64,000 bases of DNA from Streptomyces peucetius (GTDB taxonomy: Bacteria; Actinomycetota; Actinomycetes; Streptomycetales; Streptomycetaceae). Made by a program: the position numbers and the translations under genes. Location: assembly GCF_025854275.1 (NCBI RefSeq), contig NZ_CP107567.1, forward strand, positions 5,766,001-5,830,000, written 5' to 3'. This document shows, piece after piece, positions 10,806 to 19,235 of the stretch (position 1 is its first letter; each line of letters starts with the position of its first letter). Below the pieces are notes generated by a model. It had not been told where the DNA came from, made no database searches, and was given only the letters and a program-made list of their open reading frames with translations.

Positions 10806-11399
10806 GTGAGCACGACACCACCTGTTCTCGCCGCAGAGCTGGCACAGGCGTGGGCCGACATTCAGCGGCACCACCCCGAGCTGCCGGATCTTGCCGCGCC
10901 CGAATCCCTGATCGGAGAGTCCTCGTCCGCCTGCGGCGCCGAACTCTCCTTCGAGCGACTGCTCCATGAGGCAGTCCACGGCATCGCCGCCGCGCGAGGA
11001 GTCCGCGACACCTCGCGTGCCGGCCGCTACCACAACCGCCGCTTCCTCGCGATCGCCGAGGAGATGGGCCTCGACCACGTGGAGGAGCCGCACCCCAGCA
11101 GCGGTTTCTCGCTGGTCGCGCTCAACCCGGAGGCGAAGCGGCGGTACCGCCCCACGATCGAGCGGCTGCAGCGCGCCCTGAAGGCGCACACGGTCGCGAC
11201 GGCTTCCGACACCAAACGCAGCTTCCGCGGGCCGGCCGCACGGCACGGCTCCTCGGGGGGCGGCGTGCGGGTCAAGGCCGTCTGCGACTGCGGTCGCAAC
11301 GTCAGAGTCGTCCCCTCGGTCCTCGCCCAGGCGCCGATCGTCTGCGGGGGCTGCGGAAAGCCGTTCCGGATTCCGGAAGCCGTGGGCGCGGCGAGCTGA
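10806..11399 (+). CDS. SprT-like zinc-binding protein, function unknown
   Basis: The protein has 197 residues. It contains HEAVH (LLHEAVHGIAAARG), an HExxH-type metal site, then a helical segment with RYHNRRFLAIAEEMGL, as in SprT-like metallopeptidases. The C-terminus has a zinc-ribbon pattern (CDCG ... CGGCGKPF). Whether it is an active protease is not known. The GTG at 10806 is chosen because the longer frame from 10755 adds unrelated residues. A short AT-rich patch at 10745-10760 probably belongs to its promoter. It lies between proS and the rpsP operon and does not obviously cooperate with either. Confidence 0.65.
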   Translation: MSTTPPVLAAELAQAWADIQRHHPELPDLAAPESLIGESSSACGAELSFERLLHEAVHGIAAARGVRDTSRAGRYHNRRFLAIAEEMGLDHVEEPHPSSGFSLVALNPEAKRRYRPTIERLQRALKAHTVATASDTKRSFRGPAARHGSSGGGVRVKAVCDCGRNVRVVPSVLAQAPIVCGGCGKPFRIPEAVGAAS

Positions 11400-11657
11400 T
11401 CGCCCGCGCCCGCGGGGCACGCAGGCCACCGGTGAGGCCGGCGGCCTGCGCGCCGCGCTGCCGTCGGGGTGCGTGTGCCTGCCCGGGCGGGTGAAGAACC
11501 GCCGCGGGTGTGTGGCACAATGACTAGCTGTACTCGACAGCCGCACAGGAACCCTCTCGCCTCCGGCTGACGCGTCCATCGGGCACTGACGAGTACCGCA
11601 ACCCCACGTGGCATCCCGTTGTGCCCAACCACGTCAAGACCAGGAGACACCACTCCC

Positions 11658-12107
11658 GTGGCAGTCAAGATCAAGCTGAAGCGTCTCGGCAAGATTCGCC
11701 AGCCCCACTACCGCATCGTCGTCGCCGACTCCCGTACCCGCCGTGACGGCCGGGCCATCGAGGAGATCGGTCTGTACCACCCGACGTACAACCCGTCGCG
11801 CATCGAGGTCGACTCGGAGCGTGCGCAGTACTGGCTGTCCGTCGGCGCCCAGCCGACCGAGCCGGTCCTGGCCATCCTGAAGCTCACCGGCGACTGGCAG
11901 AAGGTCAAGGGTCTGCCCGCCCCGGAGAAGCCGCTGCTGGCCCCGGCGGCCAAGGAGGACAAGCGCGCCTCCTTCGACGCCTTCGCCAAGGCCCTCGAGG
12001 GTGACGACGCCAAGGGTGAGGCCATCACCCCCAAGGCGAAGAAGGCCGACAAGAAGGCGGACGAGGCTGCTGACGCGGCTGCGTCCACCGAGTCGACCGA
12101 GGCCTGA
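11658..12107 (+). CDS. rpsP: 30S ribosomal protein S16
   Basis: This 149-residue S16 protein starts at GTG 11658 ([20 protein letters not shown]), with AGGAG at 11642-11646. The conserved core ([20 protein letters not shown]) is followed by an actinobacterial Lys/Ala/Glu-rich C-terminal extension (from about residue 95) that is longer than in most bacteria. It is the first gene of the rpsP-khpA-rimM-trmD-rplS ribosome-assembly cluster. Confidence 0.96.
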   Translation: MAVKIKLKRLGKIRQPHYRIVVADSRTRRDGRAIEEIGLYHPTYNPSRIEVDSERAQYWLSVGAQPTEPVLAILKLTGDWQKVKGLPAPEKPLLAPAAKEDKRASFDAFAKALEGDDAKGEAITPKAKKADKKADEAADAAASTESTEA

Positions 12108-12109
12108 GC

Positions 12110-12349
12110 ATGCTCGAGGAGGCTCTCGAGCACCTCGTGAAGGGCATCGTCGACAACCCGGACGATGTGCAGGTCGCTTCCCGCAACCTGCGCCGCGGGC
12201 GTGTGCTCGAGGTCCGGGTCCACCCCGACGACCTCGGTAAGGTGATCGGCCGCAACGGCCGCACCGCGCGCGCCCTGCGCACCGTCGTGGGCGCCATCGG
12301 CGGCCGTGGTATCCGCGTCGACCTCGTCGACGTGGACCAGGTCCGCTGA
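12110..12349 (+). CDS. khpA: KH-domain RNA-binding protein KhpA
   Basis: This is a 79-residue single type-II KH domain with the GxxG loop in [19 protein letters not shown]. Such proteins bind RNA and, in several Gram-positive bacteria, partner with a Jag/KhpB protein. The gene begins 2 nt after the rpsP stop and is certainly in the same operon. The conserved position between rpsP and rimM supports a role in ribosome or mRNA handling; the specific RNA target is not known. Confidence 0.9.
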   Translation: MLEEALEHLVKGIVDNPDDVQVASRNLRRGRVLEVRVHPDDLGKVIGRNGRTARALRTVVGAIGGRGIRVDLVDVDQVR

Positions 12350-12383
12350 ACAAGTTGGCTGTTTTTGCTTAGATGCGCCGGCT

Positions 12384-12418
12384 CGGGCCGGGGAGGGCCG
12401 TCGGCCCTCCCCGGCCCG
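12384..12418 (+). terminator. Strong hairpin between khpA and rimM
   Basis: A perfect 16-bp GC-rich inverted repeat (12384-12399 with 12403-12418) with a 3-nt loop lies in the 94-nt khpA-rimM gap. No T-tract follows. It may attenuate transcription into rimM-trmD-rplS or protect the rpsP-khpA transcript end. Confidence 0.6.
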
Positions 12419-12443
12419 TAGTCGTATCGAAGGAGACATTCAG

Positions 12444-13004
12444 GTGCAGCTGGTAGTGGCGAGGATCGGCCGCGCCCACGGCGTCAAGGGCGAGGTCACC
12501 GTGGAGGTGCGCACGGACGAGCCGGAGCTGCGGCTCGGGCCCGGCGCCGTGCTGGCCACCGACCCGCCCACCGTCGGGCCGCTGACCATCGAGACCGGCC
12601 GGGTGCACAGTGGACGGCTGCTGCTGCGCTTCGAAGGCGTGGCCGACCGCACCGCGGCGGAGGCGCTGCGCAACACCCTGCTGATCGCCGAGGTGGACCC
12701 GGAGGAACTGCCCGAGGACCCCGACGAGTACTACGACCACCAGCTGATGGACCTGGACGTGGTGCTCGCGGACGGGACGGCGGTCGGCCGGATCACCGAG
12801 ATCAGCCATCTGCCCTCGCAGGACCTGTTCATCGTCGAGCGGCCCGACGGCAGCGAGGTGATGATCCCGTTCGTCCACGAGATCGTCACCGAGATCGACC
12901 TGGAGGAGCAGCGGGCCGTGATCGACCCGCCGCGAGGGCTGCTCGACGAGGGTGAGGCAGAGGTCGCCTCCGGCCGGGACGACGCCGCGAAGGGCGAGTC
13001 CTGA
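12444..13004 (+). CDS. rimM: 16S rRNA-processing protein RimM
   Basis: This 186-residue ribosome maturation factor helps assemble the 30S head and binds S19. The N-terminal RimM beta-barrel starts at [17 protein letters not shown], and the C-terminal PRC-barrel-like domain includes [13 protein letters not shown] and MIPFVHEIV. The GTG at 12444 has an excellent AAGGAG at 12430-12435; the longer frame from 12306 overlaps khpA and is rejected. It ends in a TGATG overlap with trmD. Confidence 0.95.
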   Translation: MQLVVARIGRAHGVKGEVTVEVRTDEPELRLGPGAVLATDPPTVGPLTIETGRVHSGRLLLRFEGVADRTAAEALRNTLLIAEVDPEELPEDPDEYYDHQLMDLDVVLADGTAVGRITEISHLPSQDLFIVERPDGSEVMIPFVHEIVTEIDLEEQRAVIDPPRGLLDEGEAEVASGRDDAAKGES

Positions 13005-13825
13005 TGCGGCTCGACGTCGTCACGATCTTTCCCGAGTACCTGGAACCGCTGAACGTCTCCCTGGTGGGCAAGGCCCGGTCCCGCGGACAGCTCGGCGTCC
13101 ACGTCCACGATCTGCGCGAGTGGACGCACGACCGGCACAACACCGTCGACGACACCCCGTACGGCGGCGGCCCCGGCATGGTCATGAAGACGGACCCGTG
13201 GGGCGACGCCCTCGACGACGTCCTGGCGAGCGGTTACGAGGCGGGCGCCCACGGCCCCGTGCTGGTGGTCCCCACCCCCAGTGGACGTCCCTTCACCCAG
13301 GAACTCGCCGTCGAGCTCTCCGAACGTCCCTGGCTGATCTTCACCCCCGCACGTTACGAGGGCATCGACCGCCGGGTCGTCGACGAGTACGCGACCCGGG
13401 TACCGGTCTTCGAGGTGTCCATCGGGGACTACGTGCTGGCCGGCGGCGAGGCGGCCGTGCTGGTCGTCACCGAGGCCGTCGCGCGCCTGCTGCCGGGCGT
13501 CCTCGGCAACGCCGAGTCCCACCGGGACGACTCCTTCGCGCCCGGCGCGATGGCTAACCTGCTGGAAGGCCCCGTCTACACCAAGCCGCCCGTCTGGCGC
13601 GGGCGAGAGATCCCCGAGGTGCTGGTCAGCGGTCACCACGGGAAGATCGCGCGCTGGCGGCGGGACGAGGCACTGGCCCGCACGGCCGCCAACCGGCCCG
13701 ACCTGATCGAGCGCTGCGACCCGGCGGCCTTCGACAAGAAGGACCGGGAGACCCTGTCGATACTGGGTTGGGCGCCGGAGCCCGGCGGCCGATTTTGGCG
13801 CAGGCCCGAGGCCGTGGAAGAATGA
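13004..13825 (+). CDS. trmD: tRNA (guanine37-N1)-methyltransferase TrmD
   Basis: This 273-residue SPOUT-class enzyme makes m1G37 in tRNAs and prevents +1 frameshifting. It starts [13 protein letters not shown]. The trefoil-knot SAM site is visible in YEGIDRRVVDEY and SIGDYVLAGGEAAVLV, and the family motif YGGGPGMVMK is present. It overlaps rimM by one base (TGATG), so translation is probably coupled. The C-terminus is slightly longer than E. coli TrmD, as is usual for actinobacteria. Confidence 0.96.
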   Translation: MRLDVVTIFPEYLEPLNVSLVGKARSRGQLGVHVHDLREWTHDRHNTVDDTPYGGGPGMVMKTDPWGDALDDVLASGYEAGAHGPVLVVPTPSGRPFTQELAVELSERPWLIFTPARYEGIDRRVVDEYATRVPVFEVSIGDYVLAGGEAAVLVVTEAVARLLPGVLGNAESHRDDSFAPGAMANLLEGPVYTKPPVWRGREIPEVLVSGHHGKIARWRRDEALARTAANRPDLIERCDPAAFDKKDRETLSILGWAPEPGGRFWRRPEAVEE

Positions 13826-13953
13826 GCCGTTGCCGTACGTCCGGCCGGCGCCCCTGCCACAGGGGGAACGACGCCCGCCGGACGAGCGAGCACCTTTTTC
13901 TCATCACGACATTCCGCTGATGACCTGTGGCATCGGCGAGGAAGCAGACCACC

Positions 13954-14304
13954 ATGGCTCACCTGCTCGACACCGTCAACGCGGCTTCGCTCCGCAGCGA
14001 CGTCCCGGCCTTCCGTCCCGGTGACACCGTGAACGTCCACGTTCGCGTCATCGAGGGCAACCGCTCCCGTATCCAGCAGTTCAAGGGCGTCGTCATCCGC
14101 CGCCAGGGCGCGGGCGTGAGCGAGACCTTCACGGTCCGCAAGGTCTCCTTCTCCGTCGGCGTCGAGCGCACCTTCCCGGTGCACAGCCCGATCTTCGAGA
14201 AGATCGAGCTCGTCACCCGCGGTGACGTCCGTCGCGCCAAGCTGTACTACCTCCGTGAGCTGCGCGGCAAGGCCGCGAAGATCAAGGAGAAGCGCGACAA
14301 CTGA
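13954..14304 (+). CDS. rplS: 50S ribosomal protein L19
   Basis: This 116-residue L19 protein starts [20 protein letters not shown] and contains the conserved [16 protein letters not shown] and [11 protein letters not shown] segments. The ATG at 13954 is chosen over the upstream in-frame ATG at 13927. A GAGGAAG-type ribosome-binding site lies near 13938. The 128-nt gap after trmD contains partly complementary GC-rich arms (about 13840-13892) that could fold but is otherwise unremarkable. Confidence 0.96.
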   Translation: MAHLLDTVNAASLRSDVPAFRPGDTVNVHVRVIEGNRSRIQQFKGVVIRRQGAGVSETFTVRKVSFSVGVERTFPVHSPIFEKIELVTRGDVRRAKLYYLRELRGKAAKIKEKRDN

Positions 14305-14375
14305 GCCTGAGCTCACAGCCGCGACGACGCTTCGGTTCCACCGGTCACAGGGCGGCCGGATAGGCTCTGCCCCCG

Positions 14376-15173
14376 ATGGACACCCAAGCACAGCACACGG
14401 AGCGCGACCGCTCTTCCACCCCCGCGCACGGGGCCGGGGAAGAGGGGTCGCGCTCCGTGCGTCGTTCCCGCCTTTCCCGGCGGGGCGGCCCGCGACGCTC
14501 GCCGATGTCCCTGCGTGCGGCCGGCCTGACCGGCGCCGCCTGCGCGGTCTTCCTGCTCCTGCTGAGTCACTTCGTGCTCCAGCCCTTCCAGATCCCCAGC
14601 GGCTCCATGGAACCCACGCTCCAGGTCGGGGACCGGGTGCTGGTGAACAAGCTGGCGTACGGTTCCGGTGCAGGGCCCCGACGCGGTGACGTGATCGTCT
14701 TCGACGGAACGGGCTCCTTCGTGCAGGAGGAAGTGACGGAAAATCCCGTCAGTTCCGTAGTACGAGAGGGGCTCGCCGTGTTCGGACTCGCCGAGCCGGC
14801 CGAGACCGACTTCGTCAAGCGGGTGGTGGGCGTGGGCGGTGACCGGGTTGTCTGCTGCGACAAGGGGGGCAGGGTCGAGGTGAACGGTGTTCCGGTCGAC
14901 GAGACGTACCTGCACCCCGACGGCGTGCCGTCGGAGGTGGCCTTCGACATCGTGGTCCCCGAGGGAACGCTCTGGGTCATGGGAGACCACCGCAGCAACT
15001 CGCGCGACTCCAGGGACCACCTCGGCAGTCCGGGCGGCGGCATGGTGCCCGTCGACATGGTGATCGGCCGGGTGGACTGGATCGGCTGGCCCGTCGGCCG
15101 CGCGTCGGGCATCGACACGACGGAAGCCTTCTCCGGCGTACCCGACGCGCCCCCGGGCGGCGCCCATGGGTAA
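14376..15173 (+). CDS. sipW: Type I signal peptidase SipW
   Basis: This 265-residue membrane-bound leader peptidase of family S26 cuts signal peptides from Sec- and Tat-exported proteins. An N-terminal basic, low-complexity tail is followed by one transmembrane segment (AAGLTGAACAVFLLLLSHFVL) and the catalytic dyad Ser77 (IPSGSMEPTL) and Lys148 (FVKRVVGVGGDRV). The GDHRSNSRDS box is also present. ATG 14376 sits 10 nt after a TAGGCT -10-like element (14361-14366), suggesting leaderless transcription. An alternative ATG at 14505 lacks a good ribosome-binding site. A 22-bp hairpin lies within the first 28 codons (see separate entry). It is first in the sipWXY run and overlaps sipX by 8 nt. Confidence 0.9.
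   Translation: MDTQAQHTERDRSSTPAHGAGEEGSRSVRRSRLSRRGGPRRSPMSLRAAGLTGAACAVFLLLLSHFVLQPFQIPSGSMEPTLQVGDRVLVNKLAYGSGAGPRRGDVIVFDGTGSFVQEEVTENPVSSVVREGLAVFGLAEPAETDFVKRVVGVGGDRVVCCDKGGRVEVNGVPVDETYLHPDGVPSEVAFDIVVPEGTLWVMGDHRSNSRDSRDHLGSPGGGMVPVDMVIGRVDWIGWPVGRASGIDTTEAFSGVPDAPPGGAHG
14396..14459 (+). terminator. Long hairpin inside the 5' end of sipW, possible rplS-operon terminator
   Basis: Arms 14396-14417 and 14438-14459 pair over 22 bp with a single mismatch, and the 20-nt loop contains a nested CCCCG/CGGGG pairing. It starts 92 nt after the rplS stop. Its position suggests a terminator for the upstream ribosomal operon, although it lies within the sipW reading frame as annotated. Confidence 0.55.
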
Positions 15174-16218
15174 CCGCGGGCGCAGTCCGAGCCACCGGGC
15201 GGACACCCGACTGCCGACCGGCACACGCCCCACCGACGGGGCGCGGCCGCTGCCCGGCCGGGCCGAACGGCGCCGGCTGGCGAAGAAGGTCAGGAGAAAG
15301 CGCCGCCGCTCCGCCGTCAAGGAGATACCGCTCCTGATCACGGTCGCGCTGCTCATAGCCCTGGTGCTGAAGACGTTCCTGGTGCAGGCCTTCGTGATCC
15401 CGTCGGGCTCGATGGAGCAGACGATCAGGATCCAGGACCGGGTGCTGGTGGACAAGCTCACCCCGTGGTTCGGCTCGAAGCCCGAGCGGGGCGACGTCGT
15501 CGTCTTCAAGGACCCCGGCGGCTGGCTGCCGCCGGAGGAGAAGGCGAAGAAGGACGACCCGATCGTCGTCAAACAGGTCAAGCAGGCCCTGACCTTCATC
15601 GGGCTGCTGCCGTCGGACGACGAACGCGACCTGATCAAGAGGGTCGTGGCAGTCGGCGGCGACCGGGTGGTGTGCTGCGACAAGGAGCGCCGGGTCACCG
15701 TCAACGGCGTCCCGCTGAACGAACCGTATCTCCATCCGGACGGCGTTCCCTCCACGATGCAGTTCGACGTGCAGGTGCCAGAGGGGCGGCTCTTCGTGAT
15801 GGGGGACCACCGGTCGAATTCCGCTGATTCCCGTTTCCACCTCGACGAGGAGGGCAATGGCACGGTGGCGGAGGAGCAGGTCGTCGGCAGGGCGGTCGTG
15901 ATCGCCTGGCCGCTGGACCACTGGCGGAGGCTGGAGGAGCCCGAGACGTACGCATCGGTACCCAACGCGCGCGCCGGGTCGACGGCGGCACAGCCCCCGT
16001 CGAATAGTCTGTCCTCCCAGGACCACAACGGAATGGTCCTGCTCCCGACCCCTGCGGAACTCCCGCTCGTTATGGGAGTGGTGGGCCTGTACCTGATATG
16101 GCACAGGCGGTTCGCACGGAGTGAGGAGTGGATGTGGGGGACGTGGCGGTCGGCGCACGGTCCGGGCACGACGATCCCGAGGAGAGGCGCGGGCTCCCCG
16201 AGACGCCCCCGGACATGA
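15166..16218 (+). CDS. sipX: Type I signal peptidase SipX
   Basis: This 350-residue S26 signal peptidase has a long arginine-rich cytoplasmic N-terminus, one N-terminal membrane segment (EIPLLITVALLIALVLKTFLV), the catalytic Ser82 (IPSGSMEQTI) and Lys158 (LIKRVVAVGGDRV), the GDHRSNSADS box, and an additional C-terminal hydrophobic segment (VLLPTPAELPLVMGVVGLYL). It overlaps both neighbours (8 nt with sipW and up to 91 nt with sipY). In S. lividans sipW, sipX and sipY form one operon, and the overlaps here agree. Confidence 0.92.
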   Translation: MGNRGRSPSHRADTRLPTGTRPTDGARPLPGRAERRRLAKKVRRKRRRSAVKEIPLLITVALLIALVLKTFLVQAFVIPSGSMEQTIRIQDRVLVDKLTPWFGSKPERGDVVVFKDPGGWLPPEEKAKKDDPIVVKQVKQALTFIGLLPSDDERDLIKRVVAVGGDRVVCCDKERRVTVNGVPLNEPYLHPDGVPSTMQFDVQVPEGRLFVMGDHRSNSADSRFHLDEEGNGTVAEEQVVGRAVVIAWPLDHWRRLEEPETYASVPNARAGSTAAQPPSNSLSSQDHNGMVLLPTPAELPLVMGVVGLYLIWHRRFARSEEWMWGTWRSAHGPGTTIPRRGAGSPRRPRT

Positions 16219-17048
16219 CGGACGACGCGCCGCCGGCGGGCGGCGGCGACGGTGACTCCCCGGAGGGCAGCGGTACGGACCGGAAGAAGCAGAAGTCCTT
16301 CTGGAAGGAACTGCCGCTCCTCGTCGGTATCGCACTGCTTCTGGCGCTGCTGATCAAGACGTTCCTGGTGCAGGCGTTCTCGATCCCGTCGGAATCGATG
16401 ATGAACACCCTGCAGCGGGGCGACCGGGTGCTGGTGGACAAGCTCACTCCGTGGTTCGGGTCGGAGCCCGAGCGCGGCGAGGTGGTCGTCTTCCACGACC
16501 CCGGCGGCTGGCTGGAGGGTGAGCCGACCCCGGAGCCGAACGTCGTGCAGAAGTTCCTGAGCTTCATCGGCCTGATGCCGTCCGCAGAGGACAAGGACCT
16601 CATCAAGCGGACGATCGCCATCGGCGGCGACACGGTGGAGTGCAAGAAGGGCGGCCCGGTCAAGGTCAACGGCAAGGCCCTCGACGAGCCGTACGTCTTC
16701 CCCGGCAGCTCGGCCTGCGACGACATGCCGTTCGGGCCCTTCAAGGTGCCGGACGACAAGATCTGGGTGATGGGCGACAACCGCCAGAACTCGCAGGACT
16801 CCCGCTACCACATGGAGGACGTGAACCGGGGCTTCGTCCCGGTCGACAAGGTCGTGGGGCGTGCCGTGGTGGTCGCCTGGCCGCTGGACCGCTGGTCCAC
16901 GCTGCCGGTGCCGGACACCTTCGACCAGCCCGGGATCGGTTCCGTGGCCGCGGCGCTGCCCGCCGCGCCCGCCGCGCTCGGTCTGGCCGGCGCGGTGCCG
17001 GTGGTCCTGTGGCGCAGGAGGCTGACCGCCGGGCGTACCGCCGGGTAG
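16128..17048 (+). CDS. sipY: Type I signal peptidase SipY
   Basis: This 306-residue S26 signal peptidase has the catalytic Ser90 (IPSESMMNTL) and Lys160 (LIKRTIAIGGDTV), a GDNRQNSQDS box, an N-terminal membrane anchor (ELPLLVGIALLLALLIKTFLV) and a C-terminal hydrophobic segment. The start is uncertain: GTG 16128 has GGAG upstream, while ATG 16215 overlaps the sipX stop as ATGA and would give typical translational coupling with a 277-residue protein. Either version keeps the full catalytic domain. In S. lividans SipY is the main processing enzyme. Confidence 0.9.
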   Translation: MDVGDVAVGARSGHDDPEERRGLPETPPDMTDDAPPAGGGDGDSPEGSGTDRKKQKSFWKELPLLVGIALLLALLIKTFLVQAFSIPSESMMNTLQRGDRVLVDKLTPWFGSEPERGEVVVFHDPGGWLEGEPTPEPNVVQKFLSFIGLMPSAEDKDLIKRTIAIGGDTVECKKGGPVKVNGKALDEPYVFPGSSACDDMPFGPFKVPDDKIWVMGDNRQNSQDSRYHMEDVNRGFVPVDKVVGRAVVVAWPLDRWSTLPVPDTFDQPGIGSVAAALPAAPAALGLAGAVPVVLWRRRLTAGRTAG

Positions 17049-17121
17049 GGTGCCGCCCAGATCGCCGATCCCCGAGTGCCGGATTCTCAGGGATCGAATC
17101 TCCGAGGTGGGGAGCGCCGGG

Positions 17122-17865
17122 ATGGGCGGAACGGGACGTGACGACGACGGCCGCGGACGGCTCGGCAGTGCGCTGTCGGGACTGGCCGTGGCCGTCGGCT
17201 GTGTGCTCTTCCTCGGGGGCTTCGTCTGGGGAGCCCTCGTCTACCAGCCGTACGCCGTGCCGACGGAATCGATGGCGCCGACCGTGAACTCGGGCGACCG
17301 GGTGCTGGCCGAGCGCATCGACGGCGACGAGGTGCGCCGCGGGGACGTCGTCGTCTTCCGCGACAAGCAGTGGGGCGACATGCCCATGGTCAAGCGAGTC
17401 GTGGGCGTGGGTGGTGACGAGATCGCCTGCTGCGCCGCGAACGGCCGGCTGACCGTCAACGGCGAGGCCATCGAAGAACCGTATCTGCTGCAGGACGACC
17501 AGCCCGCGTCACAGGAATTCACGGCGACCGTGCCCGAGGGGCAGCTCTTCCTGCTCGGTGACGAGCGCCTGGGCTCGCTCGACTCGCGGTCGCACCTGCA
17601 GGACCCCGGTCACGGCTCCGTACCCCGCTCCGCGGTGTCCGCCCGGGTCGACGCCGTGGCGTGGCCCCTCGACGGCGGCATCGTCGAGCGCCCCGAGGGC
17701 TTCGCCGGCCTGCCGGGAGGGGTGTCGCAGCCCGGGCCGGTCAAGCTCATGGCCGGGGCGGTGGTCGCCGGTGCCCTGCTGATCTTCGGCGGGGCGGCGT
17801 ACGGGCCGGTGGCGGGCCGCCTCGGGCGCAGCCGGCGCGGCAAGGCGGTCTCCCGTGGCGTCTGA
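17122..17865 (+). CDS. sipZ: Type I signal peptidase SipZ
   Basis: This 247-residue S26 signal peptidase has Ser50 (VPTESMAPTV) and Lys91 (MVKRVVGVGGDEI), an N-terminal anchor (GLAVAVGCVLFLGGFVWGAL) and a C-terminal transmembrane segment (VVAGALLIFGGAAYG) with a basic tail. The usual GD(N/H)R box is altered to GDERLGSLDS. The ATG at 17122 has GGGGAG upstream; frames from 17050 or 17107 are also open. In S. lividans sipZ begins a second operon that includes a MutT-like gene. The 73-nt gap after sipY and the overlap with the Nudix gene here reproduce that layout. Confidence 0.9.
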   Translation: MGGTGRDDDGRGRLGSALSGLAVAVGCVLFLGGFVWGALVYQPYAVPTESMAPTVNSGDRVLAERIDGDEVRRGDVVVFRDKQWGDMPMVKRVVGVGGDEIACCAANGRLTVNGEAIEEPYLLQDDQPASQEFTATVPEGQLFLLGDERLGSLDSRSHLQDPGHGSVPRSAVSARVDAVAWPLDGGIVERPEGFAGLPGGVSQPGPVKLMAGAVVAGALLIFGGAAYGPVAGRLGRSRRGKAVSRGV

Positions 17866-18358
17866 CGCCCCATTGACCCGGCTGCGCAAGGTCTCCAGGG
17901 TCGTGCTCCTCGACCCGCAGGACCGCATCCTGCTCCTGCACGGGTACGAGCCGGCTGATCCGGCCGACGACTGGTGGTTCACCCCCGGCGGCGGTCTGGA
18001 GGGCGACGAGACGCGGGAGGAAGCGGCGCTGCGGGAGCTCGCGGAGGAGACCGGGATCACCGACGTGGAACTGGGGCCGGTGCTGTGGCGGCGGCACTGC
18101 TCGTTCCCGTTCGACGGCCGCCGCTGGGACCAGGACGAGTGGTACTTCCTGGGGCGTACGGCTCAGACCGTGACCGCGCCCGGCGGGCTGACGGAGCTCG
18201 AGCGGCGGAGCGTCTCGGGCCTGAGGTGGTGGACCTCCGCGGAACTGTCGGCGGCGCGTGAGACGGTGTACCCGACCAGGCTCGCCGAGCTGCTGCGCAC
18301 GCTGCTCGACGAGGGACCTCCGAGTGCCCCGGTGGTCCTGGACCCGGAAATCGTCTGA
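17855..18358 (+). CDS. Nudix hydrolase
   Basis: This is a 167-residue MutT/Nudix protein. The Nudix box GX5EX7REUXEEXGU is complete at residues 46-68 (Gly46, Glu52, Arg60-Glu61, Glu64-Glu65). Such enzymes hydrolyse nucleoside diphosphates linked to another moiety; the substrate here is unknown. GTG 17855 overlaps sipZ by 11 nt, so the gene is translated from the sipZ transcript. A role shared with protein export is not evident. Confidence 0.88.
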   Translation: MASDAPLTRLRKVSRVVLLDPQDRILLLHGYEPADPADDWWFTPGGGLEGDETREEAALRELAEETGITDVELGPVLWRRHCSFPFDGRRWDQDEWYFLGRTAQTVTAPGGLTELERRSVSGLRWWTSAELSAARETVYPTRLAELLRTLLDEGPPSAPVVLDPEIV

Positions 18359-18414
18359 GGACCCAGGGTGACTGGCGCACAATGGGGGGACGCAAGGCTG
18401 AAGGGGAACATGCC

Positions 18415-18723
18415 ATGAGCGCCGAGGACCTCGAGAAGTACGAGACCGAGATGGAGCTGAAGCTCTACCGGGAGTACCGAGATGTCGTCGGGCTGTTCAA
18501 ATACGTGATCGAGACCGAGCGGCGGTTCTACCTCACCAACGATTACGAGATGCAGGTGCACTCGGTTCAGGGCGAGGTCTTCTTCGAGGTGTCGATGGCC
18601 GACGCCTGGGTCTGGGACATGTACCGGCCGGCCAGGTTCGTCAAGCAGGTCCGGGTGCTCACCTTCAAGGACGTGAACATCGAGGAGCTGAACAAGAGCG
18701 ACCTCGAGCTTCCGGGGAGCTGA
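18415..18723 (+). CDS. DUF2469 family protein
   Basis: This is a 102-residue acidic protein highly conserved in actinobacteria (MSAEDLEKYETEMELKLYRE ... FYLTNDYEMQVH ... EVSMADAWVWDMYRPARFVK). It has no membrane segment or known catalytic motif, and its function is unknown. ATG 18415 is preceded by AAGGGGA at about 18401-18407; the frame upstream to 18382 adds only a few unlikely residues. Its place between the sipZ-Nudix pair and yraN is conserved in the genus. Confidence 0.88.
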   Translation: MSAEDLEKYETEMELKLYREYRDVVGLFKYVIETERRFYLTNDYEMQVHSVQGEVFFEVSMADAWVWDMYRPARFVKQVRVLTFKDVNIEELNKSDLELPGS

Positions 18724-18779
18724 ATCCCCTCCCGGTCCGCTCCCGGACGACTCCCGGTCCACTCCCGCGGGTGACGCCG

Positions 18780-18806
18780 TTGTCCACAGTCCAAGGGTTG
18801 TCCACA
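18780..18806 (+). promoter_or_regulatory. Pair of DnaA boxes in direct repeat
   Basis: Two perfect copies of TTGTCCACA, the preferred Streptomyces DnaA box, occur at 18780-18788 and 18798-18806, 18 bp apart start to start. A weaker relative (AGATCCACA, 18818-18826) follows. They fill the 149-bp gap between the DUF2469 gene and yraN. DnaA binding here could regulate the downstream yraN-comM-dprA genes or titrate DnaA. Confidence 0.65.
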
Positions 18807-18872
18807 GTTCTCGACCAAGATCCACATTGAGGGGTCCCAAGCGTCAGAGTCGGTGCCGGAGGTGGTGCCGAA

Positions 18873-19235
18873 ATGAACGCGACGGGGGCACTGGGACGGT
18901 ACGGAGAGGACCTGGCGGCACGGCTGCTGACCAGGTCCGGCATGCGCCTGCTGGCGCGGAACTGGCGCTGCGGGCGGACCGGGGAGATCGACATCGTCGC
19001 GCGGGACGGTGACACGGTCGTCGTCTGCGAGGTCAAGACCCGCAGAGCGGGTGCCTACGAGCATCCGATGGCCGCGGTCACGCCGGTGAAGGCGCGTCGT
19101 CTGAGACGACTCGCCGAGTGCTGGGTCGAGCGGCACGGCGGCGCCCCGCCAGGGGGCGTGCGCATCGACCTCGTCGGCGTGATGCTGCCCAGGCGCGGCG
19201 CGGCAGTCGTCGAACATGCCCGCGGGGTGGCCTGA
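18873..19235 (+). CDS. YraN family (UPF0102) nuclease-like protein
   Basis: This 120-residue protein has the restriction-endonuclease-like core GEDLAARLL ... [21 protein letters not shown], in which the D-x(n)-E-V-K signature of the PD-(D/E)XK fold is intact. The UPF0102 family is of uncertain function and almost always lies near comM/dprA, as here. It overlaps comM as TGATG, so the two are coupled. DnaA boxes lie immediately upstream. Confidence 0.9.
   Translation: MNATGALGRYGEDLAARLLTRSGMRLLARNWRCGRTGEIDIVARDGDTVVVCEVKTRRAGAYEHPMAAVTPVKARRLRRLAECWVERHGGAPPGGVRIDLVGVMLPRRGAAVVEHARGVA

Noticed and set aside
17082..17100. GATTC ... GAATC inverted repeat upstream of sipZ
   Set aside because: Only five bases per arm in a region that may be promoter; insufficient to call an operator.
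18818..18826. Third DnaA-like box AGATCCACA
   Set aside because: Three mismatches to TTGTCCACA; spacing 20 rather than 18. Mentioned only as a weak neighbour of the perfect pair.
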